This document shows positions 34,014 through 42,659 of a DNA stretch of 64,000 nucleotides, piece by piece. The translations under genes and the position numbers were made by a program. Source of the DNA: Methylobacterium brachythecii (GTDB lineage Bacteria > Pseudomonadota > Alphaproteobacteria > Rhizobiales > Beijerinckiaceae); the NCBI RefSeq assembly GCF_014196345.1, contig NZ_JACIDN010000009.1, positions 1-64,000 of the forward strand. The letters run 5' to 3'. The notes below the pieces were generated by a model. That model did not search any database. It had not been told where the DNA came from and was given only the letters and a program-made list of their open reading frames with translations. Within the stretch, counting starts at the first letter, position 1. Every line of letters starts with the position of its first letter.

Positions 34014-34749
34014 GACGCTCATGGTGGCAGCCTGCCTCGGGGGCGCCGGCTTCATTTCCGGGCTGACGGGCTTCGCCTTCTCGCTGATCGCGTCGGGCAT
34101 CCTGCTGACGATCAAGCCGCCGATCGAAGCTGCGGCGCTCGTGCTGATCTGCAGCATCCTCTCGAACGTCATCGCCATCGTTCGCCTGAAGACGGCGCCG
34201 CCTTGGCCGACGGCCCTCGCCATGATCCTTCCCGGGCTCCTGGGAGCGCCGATCGGGATCGTCCTTCTGCACGAGCTGCGCCCGACCGCGATCAAGATTT
34301 CGATCGGGATCTTTCTCATCGCCTACGCGATCTTCCTCGCCTGCCTGCGCTCGGACTTCCACGTGAAGGTCAAGGGTTTGTGGGTCGACGGCTTCGTCGG
34401 CTTCGTCGGCGGCATTCTCGGAGGGATCGCCGGCCTGTCCGGTGCCCTGCCGACGGCCTGGAGCATGCTCAGGGACTGGGAGCCGCGTATCCAGCGGGCC
34501 GTCTATCAGAGCTTCACGCTCGTGATGCAGGTCTGGTCCCTCGCCATTCTCGCGCTCTACGACCCCTTCCCCCCGGAACTCGTCGACGACCTGAAGGTGG
34601 GCATCCCCGTCGTTCTGGTCAGCGTCCTGCTCGGTCTGGCCCTCTTCTCGCGCATCAACCAGAAAATGTTTCGATCCGTCGTGCTCGCCCTGCTTGCCGT
34701 GCTGGGGCTGACCACGACCGTTCTGGCTCTTCCAGGCCTGGGGCACTGA
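34006..34749 (+). CDS. TauE/SafE-family membrane exporter
   Basis: This 247-residue multi-span protein has about eight helices in two inverted halves (GAGFISGLTGFAFSLIASG near the start, FVGGILGGIAGLSGALPT in the middle). These glycine-rich repeats are the TauE/SafE signature. Family members export sulfite, sulfoacetate or other small organic anions, or take up acids. The GTG start overlaps the amidohydrolase-like gene by eight bases. In this operon it may export an acid by-product or import a co-substrate; the substrate cannot be named. Confidence 0.87.
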   Translation: MLETLMVAACLGGAGFISGLTGFAFSLIASGILLTIKPPIEAAALVLICSILSNVIAIVRLKTAPPWPTALAMILPGLLGAPIGIVLLHELRPTAIKISIGIFLIAYAIFLACLRSDFHVKVKGLWVDGFVGFVGGILGGIAGLSGALPTAWSMLRDWEPRIQRAVYQSFTLVMQVWSLAILALYDPFPPELVDDLKVGIPVVLVSVLLGLALFSRINQKMFRSVVLALLAVLGLTTTVLALPGLGH

Positions 34750-34810
34750 CGTCACGCCGAGCTCGGGCATCCGCGTTTCAACGACGGCATCGTGAACAGG
34801 AGCACACCTC

Positions 34811-36439
34811 ATGGATCGAATGCGTGGTGCGGATGTCGTCGCGAAGACGCTCGAACGGCTCGGCGTGACCCGGATCTTCTCGCTGTCCGGCAACCACATC
34901 ATGCCGATCTTCGACGCCTTGCTCGCCACGAAGATCGAGATCGTCCACGTCCGTCAGGAAGCGGCCTGCGTGCACATGGCGGATGCGTGGGGGCGATTGA
35001 CCGGCGAGGTCGGTGTCGCGCTGGTTACGGGCGGCCAAGGCATGTCGAACGGTGCCGCGGCCCTGTTCACGGCTTTGGCGGCCGAGTCGCCGCTGCTCCT
35101 TCTCTCCGGGCATGCCGGGCTGAAGGAGTTGGGGCGCGGGGCCTTTCAGGAACTCGCCCAGGCTGATATCGCGCGGCCCATGGCGAAGGCGTCCTGGACG
35201 GCTTCGTCCGTCGCGACGCTCGGAACCGACCTCGCGGCGGCCATGAGGATCGCTCTGGAGGGAAGGCCCGGTCCGGTCCACCTCGCCCTTCCGGTCGATC
35301 TCCTCGAAGAATCCGTCGATGAGCGCAGCATCCGCCTTCCGGATGCGATCGCGCGTGAAGCGGCGACCCCTGCGCCCGATCTGATCGATCGCGTGACGCA
35401 GATCGTAGCGGATCACGAACGGCCGTTGATCGTGGTCGGTCCGGCGCTGGGTGGGGACACGCAGCGAGCCGCCTCGAACGCCCTCGCGCAGCGCCTCGGT
35501 GTCCCGATCGTGGCGATGGAAAGCCCGAGAGGGATCAACGATCCAGCACTCGGGAGTTTCGCGGAAGTCCTGAAGGAGGCAGACCTGCTCGTTCTAATCG
35601 GCAAGCCATTGGATTTCACGCTGAAATTCGGTGACGCACCCGCGGTTTCGGGCGACTGCAAGTTCGTCGTCATCGATCCGGATCCGGAACTCGTCGCAAG
35701 GGCGGCCCGCAGCAAGGGCGATCGACTCCTCGCCTCCGGCATCGGCGATCCTTCCGCTGTCCTCGAAGCGCTCGGTTCGTCCGAAGTCCCGGCCGGCTCC
35801 AGGCAGGGCGAATGGTATCGGCGCGCCACAGAGGCATTGTCCTACGAACCGCCGGAATGGGACGCCGCCGAATCTCCGGGCCGCGTGCACCCGGTGCAGC
35901 TTTGCCGTGCCGTTCGCGATTTCCTGGGCAAGCATCCAGGCGGAACGCTCATCTGCGACGGCGGTGAAATCGGCCAGTGGCCGCAGGCGATCATCAAGGG
36001 CGAGCGTCGCCTCGTGAACGGCGTCTCGGGCACGATCGGAGCCTCGATCCCGTTCGCCATCGCTGCGCGCTGCCTGAACCCAGCCGGCCCCGTGGTCGCG
36101 ATCCTCGGGGACGGCACGTTCGGGTTCCACATGGCCGAGCTGGACACGGCCGTCCGCTACGACCTGCCGATCATCGTGGTCATCGGAAACGACGCCCGAT
36201 GGAATGCGGAATATCAGATCCAGCTGCGCTCCTTCGGGATCGAGCGCGCCAAGAATTGCGAGCTGCTGCCGTCGCGCTACGAGCAGGTCGCCGAGGCGCT
36301 CGGTGGCATCGGCATGCGGGTGACGTCGCCCGAAGAGCTTCCGGCAGCGCTCGAGGCTGCTCACGCGACCGGAAAGCCAGCCTGCATCAACGTGATGATC
36401 GAGGGCGTCCCGGCTCCTGCGATTCGACGATCGAGGTAA
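34811..36439 (+). CDS. Thiamine-diphosphate-dependent enzyme (2-oxo acid decarboxylase / acetolactate synthase-like)
   Basis: This 542-residue three-domain ThDP enzyme has a PYR domain with the cofactor-activating Glu E50 (HVRQEAACVHMADAWGR). The central domain is at about 185-330. The PP domain carries the Mg/ThDP motif GDGTFGFHMAELDTAVRYDL (433-452) ending with a GNDARWN segment. The family includes acetolactate synthases, benzoylformate and phosphonopyruvate decarboxylases, oxalyl-CoA decarboxylase and 2-hydroxyacyl-CoA lyases. No close specialised signature is recognisable. Placed after dehydrogenase and fumarase genes, it could decarboxylate an oxaloacetate-type 2-oxo acid to a semialdehyde for MmsA (inference). 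AGGAG precedes the ATG. Confidence 0.85.
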   Translation: MDRMRGADVVAKTLERLGVTRIFSLSGNHIMPIFDALLATKIEIVHVRQEAACVHMADAWGRLTGEVGVALVTGGQGMSNGAAALFTALAAESPLLLLSGHAGLKELGRGAFQELAQADIARPMAKASWTASSVATLGTDLAAAMRIALEGRPGPVHLALPVDLLEESVDERSIRLPDAIAREAATPAPDLIDRVTQIVADHERPLIVVGPALGGDTQRAASNALAQRLGVPIVAMESPRGINDPALGSFAEVLKEADLLVLIGKPLDFTLKFGDAPAVSGDCKFVVIDPDPELVARAARSKGDRLLASGIGDPSAVLEALGSSEVPAGSRQGEWYRRATEALSYEPPEWDAAESPGRVHPVQLCRAVRDFLGKHPGGTLICDGGEIGQWPQAIIKGERRLVNGVSGTIGASIPFAIAARCLNPAGPVVAILGDGTFGFHMAELDTAVRYDLPIIVVIGNDARWNAEYQIQLRSFGIERAKNCELLPSRYEQVAEALGGIGMRVTSPEELPAALEAAHATGKPACINVMIEGVPAPAIRRSR

Positions 36440-36485
36440 CGACCGATCGAGGCGATGTGATCAGCAAGGTCAGCGGGAGGAGACA

Positions 36486-37487
36486 ATGCAGAGACGTCAG
36501 CTACTTGCCGGGGCCGCCGCACTTCTTTCAGTTCCCAATCTCGCCAGCGCCGAAGCGAGCGACGTTCGCATCGCGCGTCAGCCGAGTATCGGTCACCTGC
36601 CCCTGATGATCATGGAAGAACGGGAGCTGCTTCAGAAGCAGGCTGCCGCCAGAGGTCTCGGCCGCATCGGCGTCGATTACGTCACGCTGGCCGGCGGCGC
36701 AGCCATGAACGATGCGCTTCTATCGAATGCCATCCAGTTCGCTGCAGGTGGCGTCCCGCCGATGATCCTCCTCTGGTCGAAAACGGCCGGCAGCAGCCTC
36801 GAAGTCAAAGGCATGGCCGCCATGAATTCGATGCCGCTTCTGATGAATACCAACAACCCCGCGATCAAATCCCTGAAGGATTTCAAGAGGACCGACAAAA
36901 TTGCGCTGCCTGCCGTCAAGGTATCTGTCCAGGCCGTCTTTCTTCAGATGGCAGCCGAAAAAGAGCTCGGCGAGGACCATCGCAACGACCTGGACCAGCT
37001 GACGGTCACGCTTTCACACCCGGACGGCATGGCGGCTCTGTTCGCAGGCCAGGAAATAACAGCCCACTTCACGGCTGCACCGATCCAGGAACTCGAAGCC
37101 CGCAGGCCCGGCATCCGAACCATCCTGAACTCATTCGATATTCTGGGGATGCCCTCGACTTTCAATGTCGTGTGGGCGTCTTCGAAGTTCGTGAATGCCA
37201 ATCCGAAGATCAGCGAAGCATTCATGGCAGCTTTGGAGGAGGCCATCGGCATCATCCAAGCCGACAAAAAGGCCGCCGCGGCGAGCTATCTCCGGCTCGC
37301 GAAGGATCCGAGCGATGCTGCGCTCATCGAGCAAATCTTGAACGACCCACAGGTCAGGTTCACGACCACGCCGCAGGCAATGGCGAAATATTACGAGTTC
37401 ATGTATCGAACCCGTCTGATTTCGCGCAGTCCGAAGATCTGGACCGATCTATTTTTCCCGTTCTTGCACGCAAAGGATGGAAACTGA
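36486..37487 (+). CDS. NitT/TauT-type ABC transporter substrate-binding protein, paralogue 1
   Basis: This 333-residue periplasmic binding protein has an N-terminal twin-arginine-like signal (MQRRQLLAGAAALLSVPNLA). It has the two-lobed layout of the NMT1/THI5-like family, with landmarks shared by the other three copies nearby: FAAGGVPPMILLWSK, KIALPAVKVSVQAVFLQMAA, LSHPDGMAAL, HFTAAPIQELE and WASSKFVNANPK. Family members bind sulfonates, aromatic acids, pyrimidines or other anions. GGAGGAGA precedes the ATG. It follows the ThDP enzyme and precedes the gap before the ATPase gene. Confidence 0.9.
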   Translation: MQRRQLLAGAAALLSVPNLASAEASDVRIARQPSIGHLPLMIMEERELLQKQAAARGLGRIGVDYVTLAGGAAMNDALLSNAIQFAAGGVPPMILLWSKTAGSSLEVKGMAAMNSMPLLMNTNNPAIKSLKDFKRTDKIALPAVKVSVQAVFLQMAAEKELGEDHRNDLDQLTVTLSHPDGMAALFAGQEITAHFTAAPIQELEARRPGIRTILNSFDILGMPSTFNVVWASSKFVNANPKISEAFMAALEEAIGIIQADKKAAAASYLRLAKDPSDAALIEQILNDPQVRFTTTPQAMAKYYEFMYRTRLISRSPKIWTDLFFPFLHAKDGN

Positions 37488-38002
37488 TCGGCGCCCGTGC
37501 AGCCGCCCAATCACGCTGAGGAAGGACGAGAGCGGAAAGGATCTCGTCGGAACGTCGGAAGAAATCGCCAAATGATTGGCTTTCAGCAACGGGATCGCCG
37601 CTAGATCATGACCTCGGGCTACTCCGAGAGCACGAGAGCAGAAGCCTTGGCGATCGAGACAGCACCTTCCTCTACGGCAAACTTGAAAATCCTTGAACGA
37701 TAGCTTGAGAAATTTTCAATCTAAACATATTTTAGTTGAATTAATTCAAGATACAAAAGAGTGTTATTCTGCGCTTATGAGTATGCGCAAATAGAAACGG
37801 AGCGATCGGAGAAGCCCAAGCAAAACACGGCCGCCTCGGATCGAGAGAAAACACATCGGCGAAATCGAGCATTGCCGACGCGCGATCAGAATAGGTTTGA
37901 GATAAAAACCAGCGCTTCCACTGAAAAATACCAATATACAAACAGAAAAACAAAATAAAAATAATATAAAAGCGCGATCAACGTTATCGCACGGAGGAAA
38001 TC
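37488..38002. promoter_or_regulatory. Long AT-rich intergenic region with palindromes upstream of the ABC transporter genes
   Basis: This is a 515-base gap. From about 37680 to 37985 it is strikingly AT-rich for this genome. It holds a perfect 14-bp palindrome TTGAATTAATTCAA at 37736-37749. It also holds a wider inverted repeat (TTGAAAAT at 37683-37690, ATTTTCAA at 37712-37719) enclosing further TTGA half sites. No gene is called here. Probable roles are a strong regulated promoter for the transporter genes or an old insertion junction. GGAGG lies just before the start at 38003. Confidence 0.5.
37736..37749. promoter_or_regulatory. Perfect 14-bp palindrome, operator candidate
   Basis: TTGAATTAATTCAA is its own reverse complement. 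It lies about 250 bases before the ATPase start, next to the inverted repeat at 37683-37719, which uses the same TTGAA half site. One of the LysR regulators of this region could bind here; there is no direct evidence. Confidence 0.4.
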
Positions 38003-38773
38003 GTGGACCTGAACACGCCACTGCTGGAGGTCGACGGCGTGACCCTCCAGTACAAAACGCCACAACACCTGGTCACGGCAACGTATCGCGTCGACTTCAA
38101 GATCTGGCCGAGCGATCGCTTCGTTCTTCTGGGCCCATCCGGTTGCGGAAAATCGACCCTCCTCAAGGCTGTCGGCGGCTACATGGCCCCGACGGAGGGT
38201 GAAATCCGATTGCGAGGGCGCCTGGTCACCGATCCGGGGCCTGACCGGATGATGGTGTTCCAGGAGTTCGACCAGCTGCTGCCCTGGAAGACGGTGAAGC
38301 AGAATGTCGTTTTTGCTCTCGAAGCCTCAAGGCGACTCTCGGGTCGCGAGGCCGAGGAACGGGCAAACCACTACATCGACAAGGTCAATCTCACGAAGTT
38401 TGCCGACAGCTACCCCCACATGCTGTCGGGCGGAATGAAGCAGCGCGTCGCCATCGCCAGGGGCATGGCGATGGAGCCGGACATCCTGCTGATGGACGAG
38501 CCATTTGCAGCACTCGATGCCCTGACCCGGCGCCGAATGCAGGACGAGCTGATGAGCCTCTGGGAAGGCACGCGCTTCACGGTCCTGTTCGTCACCCACT
38601 CCATTCCCGAAGCCATCAAGATCGGCTCGCGCATTCTCCTGCTCTCTCCCCATCCCGGAGAGGTGAAGGCGGAGCTCAATACAGCGACCTCGCCGAGCGA
38701 GGCGATGGAGCTGGAAGGCCGTATTCAACACATGCTCTTCTCGGAGCAGATCGAGGTGGCCGAGAATGTCTAG
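38003..38773 (+). CDS. NitT/TauT-type ABC transporter ATP-binding protein
   Basis: This 256-residue ATPase powers the adjacent permease. Walker A is GPSGCGKST at residues 44-52. The Q-loop is in VFQEFDQLLPW, the signature LSGGMKQR at 141-148, Walker B ILLMDEP at 161-167, the D-loop ALDALT, and the switch His H199 in FVTHS. It resembles SsuB/TauB/NrtD proteins. The GTG start is preceded by GGAGGAAATC. It overlaps the permease gene by eight bases. It is the only ATPase in the region, although four binding-protein genes surround it. Confidence 0.94.
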   Translation: MDLNTPLLEVDGVTLQYKTPQHLVTATYRVDFKIWPSDRFVLLGPSGCGKSTLLKAVGGYMAPTEGEIRLRGRLVTDPGPDRMMVFQEFDQLLPWKTVKQNVVFALEASRRLSGREAEERANHYIDKVNLTKFADSYPHMLSGGMKQRVAIARGMAMEPDILLMDEPFAALDALTRRRMQDELMSLWEGTRFTVLFVTHSIPEAIKIGSRILLLSPHPGEVKAELNTATSPSEAMELEGRIQHMLFSEQIEVAENV

Positions 38774-39677
38774 CGTCGTACACCGTCTCCATTCCGCGCC
38801 CCCCGAAGCGACGGCACAGCATCAGGCCAGGCCCGAATTCATACGGCAAGATCCTGTCGGCCAGCCCACGACGGTCGTCGAAAAGCCCCTCTCGCTCGCC
38901 GAGCGGCTCTACAATCAAGCCTGGCTTCGGAAACTCGCGATCCTCGTGGTCCTGGCGCTGATCTGGGAGTGCTACGGCCGCTACCTCGACAATGACCTGT
39001 TGTTTCCGACCTTCTCCGCCACCGTATCGGCTTTCGTGAAGGGGATGGCCGACGGAACCCTGCCGGCACGCATCTGGGGATCGCTCAAGGTCCTGCTGAT
39101 GGGCTACGCCGCGGGCGTCGTCCTCGCGACGGTGCTCACGGGCGTCGCCATTGCGTCGCGGATCGGAACGGATCTCCTCGAGACCCTGACCTCGATGTTC
39201 AATCCGCTCCCGGCGATCGCGCTTCTGCCGCTCGCTCTGATCTGGTTCGGACTCGGGAACGGAAGCCTCGTCTTCGTCCTGGTTCACTCCGTCACCTGGG
39301 CCATCGCCCTGAACACCCATTCGGGGTTCCTGTCCGTCAGTCGAACCCTGAAGATGGTCGGCAGGAACTACGGCCTCTCGGGTGCGAGTCTGATCCGGAA
39401 GATCCTGATCCCAGCTGCCTTCCCGAGCATCCTGACCGGCCTCAAGGTCGGCTGGGCGTTCGCGTGGCGAACCCTGATCGCGGCCGAGCTCGTCTTCGGC
39501 GTCAGTTCGGGATCCGGGGGGCTCGGTTGGTTCATCTATGAAAACAAGAACATGCTCGACATCCCGAACGTGTTCGCCGGCCTTCTGACCGTCATCCTCA
39601 TCGGCCTCGTCGTCGAAAACCTCATCTTCCAGACCATCGAACGCAAGACCATCGGCCGGTGGGGCATGCTGACCTGA
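38766..39677 (+). CDS. NitT/TauT-type ABC transporter permease
   Basis: This 303-residue inner-membrane permease has a hydrophilic N-terminal extension of about 50 residues before the first helix (LAILVVLALIWECYGRYL). The core has about six helices and the EAA loop between them, NYGLSGASLIRKILIPAAFP. It is of the SsuC/TauC type. It probably acts as a homodimer, since only one permease gene exists here. It is coupled to the ATPase by overlap and followed 50 bases later by binding protein 2. Confidence 0.93.
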   Translation: MSSVVHRLHSAPPEATAQHQARPEFIRQDPVGQPTTVVEKPLSLAERLYNQAWLRKLAILVVLALIWECYGRYLDNDLLFPTFSATVSAFVKGMADGTLPARIWGSLKVLLMGYAAGVVLATVLTGVAIASRIGTDLLETLTSMFNPLPAIALLPLALIWFGLGNGSLVFVLVHSVTWAIALNTHSGFLSVSRTLKMVGRNYGLSGASLIRKILIPAAFPSILTGLKVGWAFAWRTLIAAELVFGVSSGSGGLGWFIYENKNMLDIPNVFAGLLTVILIGLVVENLIFQTIERKTIGRWGMLT

Positions 39678-39726
39678 CGACGTTCCGCCACAACCAAAAC
39701 AGAACATCGCTCAGGGGTGGATGCGC

Positions 39727-40752
39727 ATGAAACCAGGACACTTCATCAGATCGATCGGTGCTGTCGCGATCCTCGTCGCGAGCATCCCGGCGGCGTCCGC
39801 CGAGGTCGCGACCGTGCGGCTCGCCCGGCAATTCGGCATCTCGTATCTGCCGTTGACCCTGATGCAGGAGCTGAACATGCTGGAAAAGCGCGCCAAGGAG
39901 CAGGGTCTCGACGTGAAGACCGAATGGCTGCGCTTCACCGGCGGCTCGGGAATGAATGAGGCCTTGCTCGCGGGAAACCTGGACTTCGCCTCGGGTGGCG
40001 TCGGGCCGTTTCTGACGATTTGGGGGAAAACGACCACCAATCTGAAGGTCAAGGGCGTCGCCGCCTTGAATGCCATGCCGCTCTGGCTCGTCTCCGTGAA
40101 TCCAAATGCGAAGTCGCTCAAGGATCTAGGCCCGGGCGACAAGATCGCGCTGCCGACCGCGAAGACGTCGATCCAGGCGATCACGCTGCAGATGGCTGCG
40201 GCGAAGATGTTCGGGGAGAAGGAGGCCAGCAAGTTCGATTCTCTGACCGTTTCGATGGGCCATCCCGACGCCCAGGTCGCCATGCTCGGCGGCAAATCGG
40301 AGATTACCGGCCATTTCGGCTCTCCGCCGTTTCAAGAGCAGGAGATGAAGGATCCGCGCGCGCACAAGATCGTCGATAGCTTCGACGTTCTCGGCGGTCC
40401 CCACACCTTCAATCTCGTCTGGGCGTCGAGCAAGTTCGTGACGGCCAATCCGAAGGTGACGGCAGCGTTCATCGCCGCCTTGGAGGACAGCCTGAAGCTC
40501 ATCCGCGATGAGCCGGCCAAGGCCATCGAGATCTGGATCAAAGCCGAGAACGTGAAGCTGAATCCGGCCGAGGCGGCAGAGATCCTCAAATCGCCCCAGA
40601 ACGAGTGGACCACGCGTCCGAAACGCATGCTCTCCTATCTGGACTTCATGAACCGGGTCGGGCTCGTCTCCGCGAAGGCTTCGAGCGAAGCGGAGCTCTT
40701 CTTCCCGAGTGACGCGGTGACGGGTCCAGGCGACGGGGCCGCCACGCGCTGA
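39727..40752 (+). CDS. NitT/TauT-type ABC transporter substrate-binding protein, paralogue 2
   Basis: This is a periplasmic binding protein of 341 residues with a Sec-type signal (IRSIGAVAILVASIPAASA). Landmarks shared with the other copies are ISYLPLTLMQE, FASGGVGPFLTIWGK, KIALPTAKTSIQAITLQMAA, MGHPDAQVAM, HFGSPPFQEQE and WASSKFVTANPK. The ATG at 39727 is preferred over the one at 39721 because AGGGG at 39713 then has normal spacing. As the copy directly behind the ATPase and permease genes, it is the most likely cognate partner. The imperfectly conserved pocket region suggests a ligand different from the others. Confidence 0.92.
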   Translation: MKPGHFIRSIGAVAILVASIPAASAEVATVRLARQFGISYLPLTLMQELNMLEKRAKEQGLDVKTEWLRFTGGSGMNEALLAGNLDFASGGVGPFLTIWGKTTTNLKVKGVAALNAMPLWLVSVNPNAKSLKDLGPGDKIALPTAKTSIQAITLQMAAAKMFGEKEASKFDSLTVSMGHPDAQVAMLGGKSEITGHFGSPPFQEQEMKDPRAHKIVDSFDVLGGPHTFNLVWASSKFVTANPKVTAAFIAALEDSLKLIRDEPAKAIEIWIKAENVKLNPAEAAEILKSPQNEWTTRPKRMLSYLDFMNRVGLVSAKASSEAELFFPSDAVTGPGDGAATR

Positions 40753-40762
40753 GCGGCGGAGG

Positions 40763-40786
40763 TCTCGGCTCGTTCGGCGACCGAGA
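40763..40786. terminator. Possible hairpin between convergent genes
   Basis: TCTCGG (40763-40768) and CCGAGA (40781-40786) are exact reverse complements around 12 bases. The hairpin lies 11 bases after the stop of binding protein 2 and 45 bases beyond the stop of the convergent BKACE gene. The stem is short, so the call is tentative. Confidence 0.3.
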
Positions 40787-40830
40787 TGAGATGGGTGTAG
40801 CAGGTCCCGCGCCGGCGATCGGCGCTGGTA

Positions 40831-41661
40831 TCAGACCGAGGGTAGCGACAGAAGCCGCCGTGCTTCGGTCGCCTTCGCCACGCGCCGCCCCCGGCTTTCC
40901 GCCATCTCGGCCAAGCGGGCGACGAGCTCCGCATTGCTGCGCGCGAGCCGGGTGCGGTCGAAGCGCAGGTTGTCCTCGAGCCCGGTACGGCAGTGGCCTC
41001 CGAGTTCCAGGCACCATTCGTTCATGTCGAGCTGCGCGCGGCCGATCCCGGCACCGGCCCAGGTCGCGTCCGGCATGATCTCGCGCAATTCCGAGACCAG
41101 GAATTCGAGCAGTCGCCGCCGCGGCGGCAGGGCATTCGGCACCCCCATCACGAACTGCACGTGGACGGGCGCCTTGAGCAGGCCGCGATCGAGCAACGCC
41201 TTGGCGCTGTAGAGCATCGCCGCATCGAAGACCTCGATCTCCGGCTTGACGTCGTGCTCGAGCATGGAGCGAGCGAGATCCTCCACGAGCTGCGGCGGAT
41301 TCTCGTAGATCTGGTTGGGGAAGTTGACCGAGCCGGTCGAGAGGGAGGCCATGTCCGGCCGCAGGGCTACGCAACGCCCGCGCTCCGCCTGGCTACGCCC
41401 CCGCCCGCCGGTGGAGTGCTGGACGATCATGTCGGGGCAGTGCCGGCGGACGCCTTCCTGGACTTCCTGAAAGAGCGCGGGATCGGAGCTCGGGCTCTCG
41501 TCGGGGTTGCGGACGTGGATGTGAGCGACCGCGGCGCCTGCCTCGTAGGCTTCGTGGATCGCCTCGATCTGCTCGGGCGGACGTACCGGCACTGCCGGCG
41601 AGTCGGCCTTCTTCGGGATCGCACCCGTGATCGCGACGGTGATGATGACGGGCTCGGTCAC
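40831..41661 (-). CDS. BKACE-family 3-keto acid cleavage enzyme
   Basis: This 276-residue Zn-dependent enzyme of the DUF849/BKACE family condenses a beta-keto acid with acetyl-CoA and releases acetoacetate and a new acyl-CoA. Zn-binding residues include H47 and H49 (AHIHVRNPD) and a later HSTGG. The conserved substrate and CoA region reads GGHCRTGLEDNL. Known members act on 3-keto-5-aminohexanoate, dehydrocarnitine and others; the specificity here is undecidable. The GTG at 41661 follows GAGGAAACGCCC. It is the only minus-strand gene in this stretch, divergent from the SDR gene about 200 bases away. Confidence 0.9.
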   Translation of the reverse strand: MTEPVIITVAITGAIPKKADSPAVPVRPPEQIEAIHEAYEAGAAVAHIHVRNPDESPSSDPALFQEVQEGVRRHCPDMIVQHSTGGRGRSQAERGRCVALRPDMASLSTGSVNFPNQIYENPPQLVEDLARSMLEHDVKPEIEVFDAAMLYSAKALLDRGLLKAPVHVQFVMGVPNALPPRRRLLEFLVSELREIMPDATWAGAGIGRAQLDMNEWCLELGGHCRTGLEDNLRFDRTRLARSNAELVARLAEMAESRGRRVAKATEARRLLSLPSV

Positions 41662-41834
41662 GGGCGTTTCCTCGAATGGCTCGGCGCGTCGGTCATGCCG
41701 ATGCAGAGCACCCGACCGACGCTCCAAGCGCCGGCGCGCTGTGGCTGACGGTGTCGATCATGGCCTCGCCAAATTCCGGATTGCAAGATGATTCATTTCA
41801 GTATTTGATATTTGTTCGATATGGAGGAAACATA

Positions 41835-41873
41835 ATGCAGACCCTCCCTGAAGCATTCTGGATTCGACGATGA
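41835..41873 (+). CDS. 12-residue leader peptide coupled to the SDR gene
   Basis: A strong ribosome-binding site (GGAGGAAA) sits 5 bases before an ATG at 41835. This opens a 12-codon frame, MQTLPEAFWIRR, whose TGA overlaps the SDR ATG (ATGA). The SDR gene has no good ribosome-binding site of its own, so ribosomes probably load here and re-initiate. It could be an unregulated loading site or a regulatory leader. It was found by reading the site, and is too short for standard gene callers. Confidence 0.5.
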   Translation: MQTLPEAFWIRR

Positions 41874-42640
41874 CGGGACGCTTGAACGGGTCGGCGGCGA
41901 TCGTGACGGGCGGCGCCAAGGGTATCGGGCGCATTACCGTCGAGATGTTCCTCGCGGAGGGAGCCCGAGTCTGTGCCTTCGATATCGAGGCGCCGGACTC
42001 GGCCAGTGTCACAGAGCTGCGCGCAGCCGTCGCGGACTGCGGCGACCGGTTCGTCTACTCGCGCGTCGACGTCACGTCCGAGGCGGATGTGGGGCGCGGG
42101 GTCGAGGCGGCGATCGCGTCCCTGGGCGGGATCGACATCCTCGTGAACAACGCGGGCAAAGGACCCGATCCCACACCGGTCGAAAACCTATCCCTGGTCG
42201 ACTGGGACGCCGCGCTCCGGCTTAACCTCACCAGCGCCTTCCTGTGCGCGCGGGCGGTGATTCCGCACATGAAGCAGCGCCGATCGGGCCGGATCATCAA
42301 CCTCGCCTCCCAGGCCGGCCGCAGCAAGAGCGAAGTCTCGAACCTGCCCTACGCCAGCGCCAAGGCCGGCGTCCTCGGCTTCACGCGCAACCTCGCTCAT
42401 GAGGTCGGCTCGTTCGGGATCACCGTGAATGCCGTCGCGCCCGGCGTGACGCTGACCGAACGCATCGCCGACAAGCTCGCGCGACGGGCGGATCGCGAGG
42501 CCCTCACCGATGCCATTCCCCTGCGCCGCTTCGGGGACGCGCGCGACGTCGCCGGCGCCATCCTCTTTCTCGCTTCGTCGGATGCCGCCTACGTCACGGG
42601 TGCCACCATCGACGTGAACGGCGGGCGGACCATGATGTGA
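41870..42640 (+). CDS. Short-chain dehydrogenase/reductase (FabG-like)
   Basis: This 256-residue NAD(P)-dependent oxidoreductase has the nucleotide-binding motif TGGAKGIG at residues 13-20, then NNAG, a catalytic Ser region INLASQAG and the Tyr-Lys pair in YASAKAG. The classical C-terminal motif DVNGGRTMM follows. Asp in FDIEAP after beta-2 suggests preference for NAD(H), which points to an oxidising, catabolic role. Its context is BKACE, a hydroxyacid dehydrogenase and ABC binding proteins. A possible substrate is a hydroxyacid made in this region. Translation seems coupled to the leader peptide. Confidence 0.9.
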   Translation: MTGRLNGSAAIVTGGAKGIGRITVEMFLAEGARVCAFDIEAPDSASVTELRAAVADCGDRFVYSRVDVTSEADVGRGVEAAIASLGGIDILVNNAGKGPDPTPVENLSLVDWDAALRLNLTSAFLCARAVIPHMKQRRSGRIINLASQAGRSKSEVSNLPYASAKAGVLGFTRNLAHEVGSFGITVNAVAPGVTLTERIADKLARRADREALTDAIPLRRFGDARDVAGAILFLASSDAAYVTGATIDVNGGRTMM

Positions 42641-42659
42641 CGTGCCGCGGAGGTGTTTC

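Noticed and set aside
37741..38063. Short frames on both strands in the AT-rich gap, some with hydrophobic runs (LLYYFYFVFLFVYWYF)
   Set aside because: Hydrophobicity comes from AT-rich codons (Phe, Tyr, Leu). There is no ribosome-binding site and the frames overlap the ATPase start.
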